This document shows positions 22,904-31,405 of a stretch of 64,000 bases of DNA, one piece after another. The notes under the pieces were generated by a model. It made no database searches and had not been told where the DNA came from. It saw only the letters and a program-made list of their open reading frames with translations. The position numbers and the translations under genes are program-made. Within the stretch, counting starts at the first letter, position 1, and the number at the start of each line of letters is the position of its first letter. Source of the DNA: Burkholderia sp. Bp9143 (GTDB lineage: Bacteria; Pseudomonadota; Gammaproteobacteria; Burkholderiales; Burkholderiaceae); the NCBI RefSeq assembly GCF_003853645.1, contig NZ_QTPO01000001.1, positions 124,001-188,000 of the forward strand. The letters run 5' to 3'.

Positions 22904-25000
22904 ATGATGACCATGCAACGTCGTCGCCTGGGCAACCTCATGACACCCGAACTCCATCGCATCGTTCTGCAGGTCCATCGCTGGTGTGGCATGACGGTCG
23001 GCCTCGTGATCCTGGCGATGGCGATCACGGGTGCATCGATCGTGTTCCGCCCCGAGCTCGAGCCGGTGCTCAATCGTGATCTGCTGACGGTGCCGGCCTG
23101 CACGGCGCGCGTGCCGCTCGATACGCTCGCCGCGAACGCGGCCGCGTCGCGGCCGGGCGCGACGCTCGACTACATCCGGCTCGTCGCCGGCCAGCACGAT
23201 GCGCGGCGCATGCCGTCCGCGATGGTCCGCTTCACCGATCAGCATTTCGTCTACGTCGATCCGTGTACCGGCGACGTGCTCGGCGAGCGCTCGCGCTACG
23301 GCGGCCTGCTCGGCACCATCGAGCAGATTCATCGCTTCCGCTTCATGCCGCACGGCAGCCTGATTACCGGCACGAGCGCGATGGTGTTCGGCCTGTCGAT
23401 GATCGTGTGCGGTGTCGCGCTCTGGTGGCCGCGCACGCGCCACGGCTGGCGGCATGCGTTCACGCTCCGGTCCGGCACGCGCGGCACGGTGTCCGCGTAC
23501 CGCCTGCACCGCACGATCGGCGCATACGCAAGCGTGGTGCTGCTGTCGATGGTGCTGACCGGGCTGCCGTGGGCATTCGACTGGTATGCGCAAGGCATCT
23601 ACACGATCGTCGGCTCGCCGGCGCCCGCGAAGCCGCCGAAGTCGGCCGTGCCCGCGCACGGCGCGGCGCGCCTGCCGCTCGACACCTTCTGGCGCACCGC
23701 GCAGTCGTTGTCGCCCGAGCCGCGGGATGCGCTGCTGCATATTCCCGAGAAGCCGCGCGACCCGGTCGAGATGTACCTGATCGATCGCGACGCACCGCAC
23801 GCGAACGCCCGCACGATGCTGTTCATGGATGCGTACACAGGCAAGGTGCTGCGGTACGTGCCGTATCGGGACAGCAGCATCGGGCACAAGCTCTATTTCT
23901 GGGCGCTGTCGTGGCACACCGGCGCGATCGGCGGCGTGTTCGGGCAACTGCTGCTGCTGGCCGCCGCGTTATGCGTGCCGGTGCTCGCCTACACCGGCAT
24001 CCGCAACTTCCTGCGCCGCACGCAGCGCACGGCCCCGAACCACGCACGCATCACCGTGCGCGTCGCGAGCAAGACGATCGAGGCCGACGGCGTGTGCGCG
24101 TTCGAGCTGACGGACCCGGCCGGACGCAAGCTGCCGCCGTTCACGGCCGGCGCGCATATCGACGTGCATCTCGGCGACGGTCTCGTGCGCCAGTATTCGT
24201 TGTGCAACGATCCGCGCGAGCGCCATCGCTACCAGATCGCCGTGCTGCGCGTCGAGCACTCGCGCGGCGGCTCGGTGGCGATGCACGACCGCCTTCGCGA
24301 AGGTGACCTGCTCGAGATCGGCGTGCCGGGCAATCACTTCGCGCTGGACGAATCGGCGCCGCGCTCGCTGCTGCTCGCGGGCGGCATCGGCATCACGCCG
24401 ATCGTCGCGATGGCGGAGCGGCTCGCGCGGCGCCGCGCCGATTTCGAAGTGCACTATTGCACACGCTCGCGGTTGCGCACGGCGTTCCTGCCGCGGCTCG
24501 CGCGCGCATCGTTCGCGGGCCGCGTGCGCTACCACTTCAGCGACGGGCATCCCACGCAGCGATTCGACGTCGAGCGCGTGCTCGACAGCCAGTCGCCGCG
24601 CACGCATCTGTATGTGTGCGGCCCGGCCGGTTTCATCGACCGGGTGCTGGACGCGGCGCGGCAGCGCGGCTGGCCGGAGCCGCAACTGCACTACGAGCGT
24701 TTCGCGTCGCAGGCGCAGACGCCGGCGTCGACGCATGCGTTCGACGTCCAGCTCGCGAGCACGGGCAGGGTGTACCGGATTCCCGGACACAAGACCGTCA
24801 CCGCATCGCTGGCCGAATACGGCGTCAGGATCCCGACGTCGTGCGAGCAGGGCGTCTGCGGCACGTGCGTCACGCGCGTGATCGCCGGCGAGGTCGAGCA
24901 TCTCGACTGCGTGCTGACGGACGCGCAGCGCGAGCGGCACGGGCACTTCACGCCCTGCTGCTCGCGCGCGAAGGGCGATCTGCTGGTGCTGGACATCTGA
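22904..25000 (+). CDS. PepSY membrane domain fused to FNR-type flavin reductase and [2Fe-2S] ferredoxin
   Basis: This ~698-residue fusion has three parts. Residues ~1-375 are a PepSY_TM protein with four membrane helices, conserved histidines (LHRIVLQVHRW, HRTIGAY, SWHTGAIG) and PepSY loops, like ferric-siderophore reductases. Next come a flavin domain (RQYSLCNDP) and a NAD(P) domain (LLLAGGIGITPIVAM, YVCGPAGFID). Last is a plant-type [2Fe-2S] domain (CEQGVCGTC plus a later Cys), arranged as in VanB/phthalate dioxygenase reductases. Electrons would flow NAD(P)H-flavin-FeS to the membrane haem and periplasm. The start is uncertain (ATG at 22904, 22907, 22913 or 22940). It is followed 58 bases later by the TonB receptor gene, supporting reduction of an imported metal complex. 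Confidence 0.88.
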   Translation: MMTMQRRRLGNLMTPELHRIVLQVHRWCGMTVGLVILAMAITGASIVFRPELEPVLNRDLLTVPACTARVPLDTLAANAAASRPGATLDYIRLVAGQHDARRMPSAMVRFTDQHFVYVDPCTGDVLGERSRYGGLLGTIEQIHRFRFMPHGSLITGTSAMVFGLSMIVCGVALWWPRTRHGWRHAFTLRSGTRGTVSAYRLHRTIGAYASVVLLSMVLTGLPWAFDWYAQGIYTIVGSPAPAKPPKSAVPAHGAARLPLDTFWRTAQSLSPEPRDALLHIPEKPRDPVEMYLIDRDAPHANARTMLFMDAYTGKVLRYVPYRDSSIGHKLYFWALSWHTGAIGGVFGQLLLLAAALCVPVLAYTGIRNFLRRTQRTAPNHARITVRVASKTIEADGVCAFELTDPAGRKLPPFTAGAHIDVHLGDGLVRQYSLCNDPRERHRYQIAVLRVEHSRGGSVAMHDRLREGDLLEIGVPGNHFALDESAPRSLLLAGGIGITPIVAMAERLARRRADFEVHYCTRSRLRTAFLPRLARASFAGRVRYHFSDGHPTQRFDVERVLDSQSPRTHLYVCGPAGFIDRVLDAARQRGWPEPQLHYERFASQAQTPASTHAFDVQLASTGRVYRIPGHKTVTASLAEYGVRIPTSCEQGVCGTCVTRVIAGEVEHLDCVLTDAQRERHGHFTPCCSRAKGDLLVLDI

Positions 25001-25058
25001 CCGGGCGCCCGTCGCGACCGGATCGAATACCGATATCAATAGCAACCTGGAGGAGACC

Positions 25059-27962
25059 GTGATCAGAAAGACGATGGTGGCAATGGCCGTCATGGCGATG
25101 TTTTCCCCGGCGCTCTACGCGCAGGCCGACGGCGGTTCGCACGCGGATGCCCAGGTGCAGCAGCGCGGGCAGGCGAAGAATTATGCGCAGTCACTGGTGG
25201 AGCGGACGGTCGCACTGCATCCGGAGCTCGTCGAGCTGGACCTGCACATGCGCCCCCCCGGCGAGTCGGAAAGCATCATCGTCGCAGCGAAGTCCGCGAA
25301 GCGGATCGGCACGAAATCGGACCGCGACGATCTCGATGTGGTGAAGACCGGCACGCCATTCGTCGAAATCAACAAGCGGGCGGACCAGAACGTCGAAGTG
25401 CATCTGCCGTTGCTCGACGTCACGCGCAAGGTGATCGGCGAGCTCGAGGTGACGTTCCCGTATCCGCCCGGATCGGGGCTCGACCAGGATGCGCTGATCC
25501 GCGCGGGCGCGGTGATCCGTGACGAGTTGAGCCGGCAGATTCGCTACGGCAACGAGCTGTTCGATCCGGTGCTGACGAACACGGGCATTCCGCCCAATCC
25601 ATATGCGCAGGCGCTCGTCGACGACGTGATCCGCAAGCGTCGCGACGTGATGGCGCTCGCGATGCATGTCGCGCGTCCGGGCGGGGGGGACGCGCCGATC
25701 ATCGCGTCGAATATCGGCCGCATCGGCAAGCCCGCCGACGCGGACGATCGCGACGTGATCGAGACCGGCAAGACGCATCTTGCGGTCGGCCGCGACGGCG
25801 ATCGTCTCGAGGTGGAGTTGCCGCTGCAGGATGCGTCGGGCCGGACCGTCGGCGCGCTCGCGGTCGTGATGCCTTACCGCGCGGGCGACGAGCAGGCCAC
25901 GCTCGTGAAGAAGGTCGAGACGATCCGCGACGAACTGCGCAAGCGGATCCCCGACGCCGCCGCACTATATGAACCGAAGCGGCTCGAAGCGGCGACGTCG
26001 GTGGTCGCGGCCGGGCTCAACGAGGAAGCGCTCGGCAACAAGGAATCGCTGCCGATGACGAAGGAAGTGATGGGCGCGGGGACCTTGCAGACCGCGCAGG
26101 AGGGCGTGACCGACGCGGTGAAGAACCAGGCCGGCGTCACGCCGACCAACTCGTCCGGCAGCCCGGCCGATGCGGCGAGCATTCGCGGCATCAAGGTCAA
26201 CCTGTTCGCGAACTACCGGCTCAACGGCGGCCTGCCGACCGCGAACGTGATGTCGGTGCCGGCGGAGAACAAGCAGCGCGTCGAGACGCTGAAGGGCGCG
26301 AACGCGCTGATGTTCGGCGTCGCGAGCCCGGCCGGCATCATCAACATGGTGACGAAGCGCGCGCCGATGGACAAGGACGTCGCGTCGCTCGCGCTGCTCG
26401 GCAATTCGTTCGGGCAGATCGGCGTCGCGGCCGACGTCAGCCATCGCTTCGGCAGCGAGAAGCAGTTCGGCCTGCGCGTGAACGCGTCCGACACGCATCT
26501 CGAGAACGGCGTGCACGGCGCGTCCGGGCGCGGCTGGTTCGGCAGTGTCGGCGCCGACTGGCAGGTCACCAATCGCCTGCACTTCCAGTTCGACGTCGAG
26601 ACCTTCCGCAAGGAGGTCGTCGAGCAGGGCAGCATCAGCCTGCCGACGGCGGTCAACGGGCACATTACGCTGCCGCGCGTGCCCGATCCGCGCAACCTGC
26701 TGTCGGGCCCATGGGCGGTGTTCTCGGCGAAGACGACGAACCTGCAGGGCCGCGTCGACTACGACATCGCGCCGGGCTGGAAGGTGCTCGCCGAGATCGG
26801 CCAGTCGGATTCGGATCGCTCGCGCTTCACGACGCGGATCGGCGGCTACAACGTATTTACGGGTGCGGGCGGCATCGCGACCGTGAACGAGGTGACGCAG
26901 GTCTATTTCAACAAGTACAAGCGGGCGGAGCTGCTCGGCCAGTTCGCGACCGGCCCGCTCACGCACGACATCACGTTCGGCGTGTCGCGCAGCGAGCGGA
27001 TCGCGGAGACGCCCGCGCAGAACACGATCGTGCTGCCGGTGCGCGTCAACATCTTCGATCCGATCGCGCTGCCCGCGCCGGTGCCGACGAAGCCGGATAC
27101 GTCGCTGCCGAAGCAGGTCAACGCGGATACGGGCCTCTATACCTACGACGTCGTCGGCATCGGCGCGAAGTGGAAATTTCTGCTCGGGTTCCGCGAGAGC
27201 CGGTCGTCCGCGAACGACGGGTTCGTGTCGTCGGCGAGCTGGGTCGGATCGCCCGCGTTCGGCATCCTCTACGACGTGCTGCCGACCACCACGCTGTTCG
27301 CCAGCTACATGAAGGGGATCGAAGACGGCGGCGTCGCGCCGGCGAACGCGAAGAATGCGTACCAGGTCCTCGCGCCGGCCGTGTCGACGCAGTATGAGTT
27401 CGGCGTGCGCGACCACTACTTCCGGTGGCTGCAGGTCAGTGCGTCCGTGTTCGACATCAAGCGCGCGAACGCGGTGACGAATTCGGTCACGCAGATTTTC
27501 GCGAACGACGGCACGATCGAATACCAGGGCGCTGAAGCGGTGCTCACGCAGGACATCACGCGCCAGTGGTCGGTGTCCGAGGCGATCCAGTACCTGCATG
27601 CGGTGCAGAACCCGGTGAACGACATGACGATCAAGGGCCGCACGCCGGAAAACACGCCGAAGTGGATCGGCAACGTCGCGCTGACGCACCGGCCGTCCTG
27701 GCTGCCCGGCCTGTCGCTGACGGTGCGCGCGTCGTTCGTCACGAAGCGCCCGGTCAATCCGCAGAACCAGGGCTACATCCCGGGCTACACGATCTACTCG
27801 CTCGGCGCGAGCTACTCGACGCGGATCGCCGGCAAGCATGTCGATTTCAGGGTGGCCGTCGACAACCTGTTCAACAAGCGCTACTGGAACTCCGTGCAGA
27901 CCGGCACGCTCGGTACCGGCATGGACCGTAGCGTGAAGATGCTCGCCAAGATCGATTTCTGA
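25059..27962 (+). CDS. TonB-dependent siderophore-type receptor with two N-terminal HPEL domains
   Basis: The 967-residue outer-membrane receptor starts at GTG after GGAGGAG, with a 21-residue signal peptide. Residues ~42-170 and ~182-307 are two HPEL domains (HPELVELDLHMRPP; IIASNIGRIGKPADADD; ending LFDP and LYEPKR). They stand where a signalling STN domain would usually be. The plug (about 335-435) shows VTDAVKNQAGV, SIRGIKVNLFANYRLNGG and GANALMFGVASPAGIINMV, close to FhuE/FpvA-type siderophore receptors. The barrel runs to the terminal Phe in VKMLAKIDF. No classical TonB box was identified. It follows a membrane reductase gene, so uptake of a metal chelate is the leading guess. Confidence 0.9.
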   Translation: MIRKTMVAMAVMAMFSPALYAQADGGSHADAQVQQRGQAKNYAQSLVERTVALHPELVELDLHMRPPGESESIIVAAKSAKRIGTKSDRDDLDVVKTGTPFVEINKRADQNVEVHLPLLDVTRKVIGELEVTFPYPPGSGLDQDALIRAGAVIRDELSRQIRYGNELFDPVLTNTGIPPNPYAQALVDDVIRKRRDVMALAMHVARPGGGDAPIIASNIGRIGKPADADDRDVIETGKTHLAVGRDGDRLEVELPLQDASGRTVGALAVVMPYRAGDEQATLVKKVETIRDELRKRIPDAAALYEPKRLEAATSVVAAGLNEEALGNKESLPMTKEVMGAGTLQTAQEGVTDAVKNQAGVTPTNSSGSPADAASIRGIKVNLFANYRLNGGLPTANVMSVPAENKQRVETLKGANALMFGVASPAGIINMVTKRAPMDKDVASLALLGNSFGQIGVAADVSHRFGSEKQFGLRVNASDTHLENGVHGASGRGWFGSVGADWQVTNRLHFQFDVETFRKEVVEQGSISLPTAVNGHITLPRVPDPRNLLSGPWAVFSAKTTNLQGRVDYDIAPGWKVLAEIGQSDSDRSRFTTRIGGYNVFTGAGGIATVNEVTQVYFNKYKRAELLGQFATGPLTHDITFGVSRSERIAETPAQNTIVLPVRVNIFDPIALPAPVPTKPDTSLPKQVNADTGLYTYDVVGIGAKWKFLLGFRESRSSANDGFVSSASWVGSPAFGILYDVLPTTTLFASYMKGIEDGGVAPANAKNAYQVLAPAVSTQYEFGVRDHYFRWLQVSASVFDIKRANAVTNSVTQIFANDGTIEYQGAEAVLTQDITRQWSVSEAIQYLHAVQNPVNDMTIKGRTPENTPKWIGNVALTHRPSWLPGLSLTVRASFVTKRPVNPQNQGYIPGYTIYSLGASYSTRIAGKHVDFRVAVDNLFNKRYWNSVQTGTLGTGMDRSVKMLAKIDF

Positions 27963-28004
27963 CGCGCCAATCGCCATCCACCATTCGCCTTCGACGAGAC
28001 CATC

Positions 28005-28799
28005 ATGAAGCTCATTTCGATTCGTGCATTCGGGCGCACCGTCGCCACCGCCGTTGCGCTGACGGGCGCGCTTCAGGCCGGCGCGGTGCATGCGGCGGCG
28101 CCGTCCGACACCGCCGCGCTGTCGCTGATCATCACGTACCAGACGACGCCCGCGAACCGGCCGGCGCTGCGCCACGAACTGGCGCAGTCGACCGCGCGCG
28201 AGCTCGCGCGCTGGAAGCACGACGGGCGCATCCGGCAGTACAGCCTGCTGTTCAATCGCTATGCGGACGCCGATAACTGGGACGCGATGGCCGTGCTGAC
28301 GTTCGCGTCGCCGGACGATCTCTATCGCTGGCGCACGATCGAGCAGGCACGGCCGGCGGCGCTGTCGGGCAAGGCGCTCGCGGTGACGACCGCGATCCGC
28401 ACGACGCCGGTGGATACGAAGCGCGCGGAGATGCCGGGCAAGCCGGCGGCAAACGCGGTGTACGTCGTGATTCCGTACAAGACGATGGTGTCGGCGGGCG
28501 AGTACGAGCAGTACGCGGACAGCTACGTGATCCCGCAGTTCGACGGATGGCGGGACGAAGGCGTGCTGTCCGGCTACGCGCTCTTTACGAGCCAGTTTCC
28601 CGCGGGCCGGCCATGGAACGCGATGGTGGTCCTGCAGTACAGGGACGAGGCCGCGCTCAGCGCGCGCGAAGCCGTGGTCGCGAAGGTGCGCGAGCGCCTG
28701 AAGAGCAATCCGGAATGGAAGGCGATCAGCGACAGCAAGAAGAACGTGCGGACCGAGGAGCAGGTGGTGATCGCCGACCCCGTCGCCGTGAATCAATGA
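28005..28799 (+). CDS. Secreted protein with two related ~100-residue repeats, unknown function
   Basis: The 264-residue protein has a signal peptide of about 31 residues (AVHA-AAP). Two halves look alike: LSLIITYQTTPANRPALRHE, then GRIRQYSLLFNRYADADNWD and MAVLTFASPDDLYRW; and YVVIPYKTMVSAGEYEQYAD, then GVLSGYALFTSQFPAGRPWN and MVVLQYRDEAAL. Each half reads as beta-alpha-beta-beta-alpha-beta, like dimeric ferredoxin-fold (EthD/ABM-type) domains fused in tandem. I do not recognise a named family. It lies 42 bases after the TonB receptor and before a binding protein, so it is probably a periplasmic component of the same uptake system. Confidence 0.72.
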   Translation: MKLISIRAFGRTVATAVALTGALQAGAVHAAAPSDTAALSLIITYQTTPANRPALRHELAQSTARELARWKHDGRIRQYSLLFNRYADADNWDAMAVLTFASPDDLYRWRTIEQARPAALSGKALAVTTAIRTTPVDTKRAEMPGKPAANAVYVVIPYKTMVSAGEYEQYADSYVIPQFDGWRDEGVLSGYALFTSQFPAGRPWNAMVVLQYRDEAALSAREAVVAKVRERLKSNPEWKAISDSKKNVRTEEQVVIADPVAVNQ

Positions 28800-28830
28800 A
28801 CATGAAGCATTCGCTCCGATGGAACATCCG

Positions 28831-29868
28831 ATGAAAAAACTCACTGCCGCGCTCGTCTGCGCATGCGTGCTGGCCGGTCACGCACGGGCCGCCGATCCGT
28901 CCACGCCCGCCGCCGGGGCTGCCACCGTCACGCCGCCGCGCATCGTCCTGCTCGTCGACGAGATCAAGGCGATCCGCAACTTCCCCGTCGTGCTCGCCGA
29001 GCGTCTCGGCTACCTGAACGACGGCAACGCGACCGTCACCGTCATGAACATTCGCGACGACGTGTCGACGGCCGAGATGCTGAAGGACGGGCGCGTCGAT
29101 GCGGTGGTCGCGTACTACCATCACAACGTCGTCAACCAGGCGCAAGGCATCGACACGGAAGCGGTCGTCACGCTCGGCGTGACACCGGGCGCGAAGGTGC
29201 TCGTCGCGAACCAGGCAAGGGAGAAGTACCGGAGCGTGGCCGATCTCAAGGGCGCGCGCTTCATCGCGGGCGGCGCGGGGTCGTCGAAGAGCACGGTCGC
29301 CAACGCGCTCGTGCTGGCCGGCGGTCATGCGATCGGCGACTACATGCGGCTCGGGACCGACGGCAAGGAGAAGAATGTCGATGCGCTGCGCAACGGCGCC
29401 GCCGATTTCGTCGTCGCGCCGACCCCCGATGGCGACGTCTACGAGTCGAAGGGCGTGGCCTCGGTGTTCGCGGACCTGACGTCGGTGGACGGCACGCGCC
29501 AGGCGCTCGGCGCGCTGTTCCCGTCGAGCACGGTCTACATGTCGAGCGCGCGCGTCCGTGCGCATCCGGAGATTGCGCGACATCTGGCGGATGCGTTCGT
29601 GCGCACGCTGCAGTACATCAACACGCATGCGCCCGAGCAGATCATGGCCGTGATTCCACCGGAGATCGTCGGCAAGGACCGCGCCGCATACCTGAAGGTG
29701 CTGAAGGAAGAGATCCCGATGTTCGCGAACGACGGTCGCATGCCGGACGACGGCGCGACCCGGGAATGGCAGGTGCTCACCGCGGCCAACCCGGCCTACG
29801 CGTCGGTGAAGGTCGACCGGACTTACACGAACGCGTTCGTCGAAGCCGCGCTGCGCGCGCGACAGTGA
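28831..29868 (+). CDS. NMT1-like periplasmic binding protein, paralogue of the one at 16760
   Basis: The 345-residue protein has a signal peptide of 20 residues (GHARA-ADP) and a NitT/TauT-type binding fold: IRNFPVVLAERLGYLNDGNA, MLKDGRVDAVVAYYHHNVVN, SVADLKGARFIAGGAGSSKS and NGAADFVVAPTPDGDVYE. Its C-terminal third (LADAFVRTLQYINTHAPEQI, PPEIVGKDRAAYLKVLKEE, NDGRMPDDG) closely follows the protein at 16760. It has no ATPase or permease of its own and ends the reductase-receptor operon. It may therefore collect ligand released by the TonB receptor and deliver it to the permease at 18703. The start is the ATG at 28831 after GATGGAAC. Confidence 0.87.
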   Translation: MKKLTAALVCACVLAGHARAADPSTPAAGAATVTPPRIVLLVDEIKAIRNFPVVLAERLGYLNDGNATVTVMNIRDDVSTAEMLKDGRVDAVVAYYHHNVVNQAQGIDTEAVVTLGVTPGAKVLVANQAREKYRSVADLKGARFIAGGAGSSKSTVANALVLAGGHAIGDYMRLGTDGKEKNVDALRNGAADFVVAPTPDGDVYESKGVASVFADLTSVDGTRQALGALFPSSTVYMSSARVRAHPEIARHLADAFVRTLQYINTHAPEQIMAVIPPEIVGKDRAAYLKVLKEEIPMFANDGRMPDDGATREWQVLTAANPAYASVKVDRTYTNAFVEAALRARQ

Positions 29869-30007
29869 GCGAGCGCACGTGCTGGCGCGTGTCGCGGCGC
29901 CTGTGCGGGCGGGCGTCGATGCTCGCCTGCAATCCTGTGCGTCGTACCGTGCCTGACGCTTGAGCCTCGAAGGATATTGAAAGGCCAGAGCGTCGGCACG
30001 TCCGGCT

Positions 30008-31405
30008 TCACCGGCGCCGTGCTGTCCGGCTCGCGGCCGCTTCTCCGCGCGCGCGTGGCGCATGCAACGTGACGCTGCAGCCGACGTCGACGTCGTTGAA
30101 GCGCAGCGTCATCCCGTGCATCGTCGCGATCGCGGCAGCGAGACTGAGCCCGAGGCCGCTGCCGGCCGTATGGCGGCTCGTCTCCGCGCGATAGAAGCGT
30201 TGCAGCACCGCCTGCCGCTCGTCCGGCGCGATGCCCGGGCCGTCGTCGGCGATCGTGATGCCGACCCCCGCCGAATCGCGAAACGGCTGGATCGACACGT
30301 GGCCGCCGTCCGGCGCGAACTTGATCGCGTTGTCGACGAGATTGGCCAATGCCTCGAACAGCAGGTTGCGGTCGCCACGCAATTCGAACGAAACATCCGG
30401 CGCGCGCCGATAGTCGAGCGTGATGCGCTTGTTTTCGGCGGTCGGTTCGTAGTACTCGACGACGTCGTCGGTGACGGTGGCGAGATCCACGAGGGCGAAA
30501 TTCTGCTGTCGTGCGTGCGATTCGATCTCGGAGATGCGCAACAGCGCATTGAACGTGTGCAGGATGCTGCCGGCCTCGGCGATCGTGTCGTCGATCGCGG
30601 CGCGATAGTCGGCCTCGCTGCGCGCGCGCCGCTGCGCACGTTCGAGCCCCGCGAGCAGGCGCGTGAGCGGCGTGCGCAGGTCGTGCGCGATGGCGTCGCA
30701 CACGCCCTTGACCTCGTGCATCAGCCGCTCGATCTCGTCGAGCATGCCGTTGACGACATGCACGAGCCGCCCCATGTCGTCGTGTTTCGTATGGACCGGC
30801 AGCCGCTGGCTCAGGTTGCCGGACACGATCTCCTCGATCGAGCGCGTGACGGCGTCGAGCCGCCGCACCGCGCCGACGCCGACGAACGCGGCGCCGACGA
30901 GCCCCGTCAGCAGCATCAGCAGCCCGGCCGTCACGAGCACGTGCAGCAGTTCCTCGTCGAAGTGGTCGAGCTCGCGCGTGTTCTGGCATTGGAGCGCGGT
31001 GCGGCCGTCCGGCAACCGCGCGGCGATGCAGCGGCCTGGAACGTGGCGCTCCCCGCTCACGGTCAGCCGCATCGAGAACGGCTTGTCGAAAACCGGGATC
31101 GGCGGTCGGTCGCCCATGTAGCCGCCCGCGACGTGCTTGCCCTGCGCGTCGAACAGGCCGAACGGCCGCTGCTGGCGCGGATCGAACTGGCTCTGGTGCG
31201 TGAAGCGCGCGGCGAGGTCGGCGTTGGCGTCGCGCACGGTGGCGGCGTGTTCGCGCACGAGCCAGTCGTCGACGCGTTCCGTCTCGAAGCCGGTGATCTC
31301 GACGTACAGGTACGCGAACAGCACGAGCGACACGATGCCGAACATCGCGAGGAACAGCGTCGCGAGCCGGAAGCTGGTGGTGCGATGGAGGTCAGTCAGT
31401 TGCAC
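30008..31405 (-). CDS. Sensor histidine kinase (second two-component system)
   Basis: The 465-residue membrane kinase has helix 1 at about 12-35 and a periplasmic domain of ~130 residues with RPFGLFDAQGKHVAGGYMG (PAS/Cache-like) and two cysteines (GRCIAAR, LQCQNT). Helix 2 (VLVTAGLLMLLTGLVGAAFV) is followed by HAMP, H-box CDAIAHDLRTPLTRL, N-box LANLVDNAIKFAP, G1 ADDGPGI and G2 GSGLGLSLAAAI. The GTG start lies inside the end of the regulator gene (14-base overlap). The C-terminal tail is arginine-rich. The two periplasmic cysteines could form a disulfide or sense redox; the signal is unknown. Confidence 0.92.
   Translation of the reverse strand: MQLTDLHRTTSFRLATLFLAMFGIVSLVLFAYLYVEITGFETERVDDWLVREHAATVRDANADLAARFTHQSQFDPRQQRPFGLFDAQGKHVAGGYMGDRPPIPVFDKPFSMRLTVSGERHVPGRCIAARLPDGRTALQCQNTRELDHFDEELLHVLVTAGLLMLLTGLVGAAFVGVGAVRRLDAVTRSIEEIVSGNLSQRLPVHTKHDDMGRLVHVVNGMLDEIERLMHEVKGVCDAIAHDLRTPLTRLLAGLERAQRRARSEADYRAAIDDTIAEAGSILHTFNALLRISEIESHARQQNFALVDLATVTDDVVEYYEPTAENKRITLDYRRAPDVSFELRGDRNLLFEALANLVDNAIKFAPDGGHVSIQPFRDSAGVGITIADDGPGIAPDERQAVLQRFYRAETSRHTAGSGLGLSLAAAIATMHGMTLRFNDVDVGCSVTLHAPRARGEAAASRTARRR

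Noticed and set aside
25965..28844. A minus-strand open frame of 959 codons opposite the TonB receptor and the following gene
   Set aside because: It is arginine/histidine-rich with no domain, signal or ribosome site, and mirrors the codon bias of the real genes on the other strand. The receptor frame has full family signatures.
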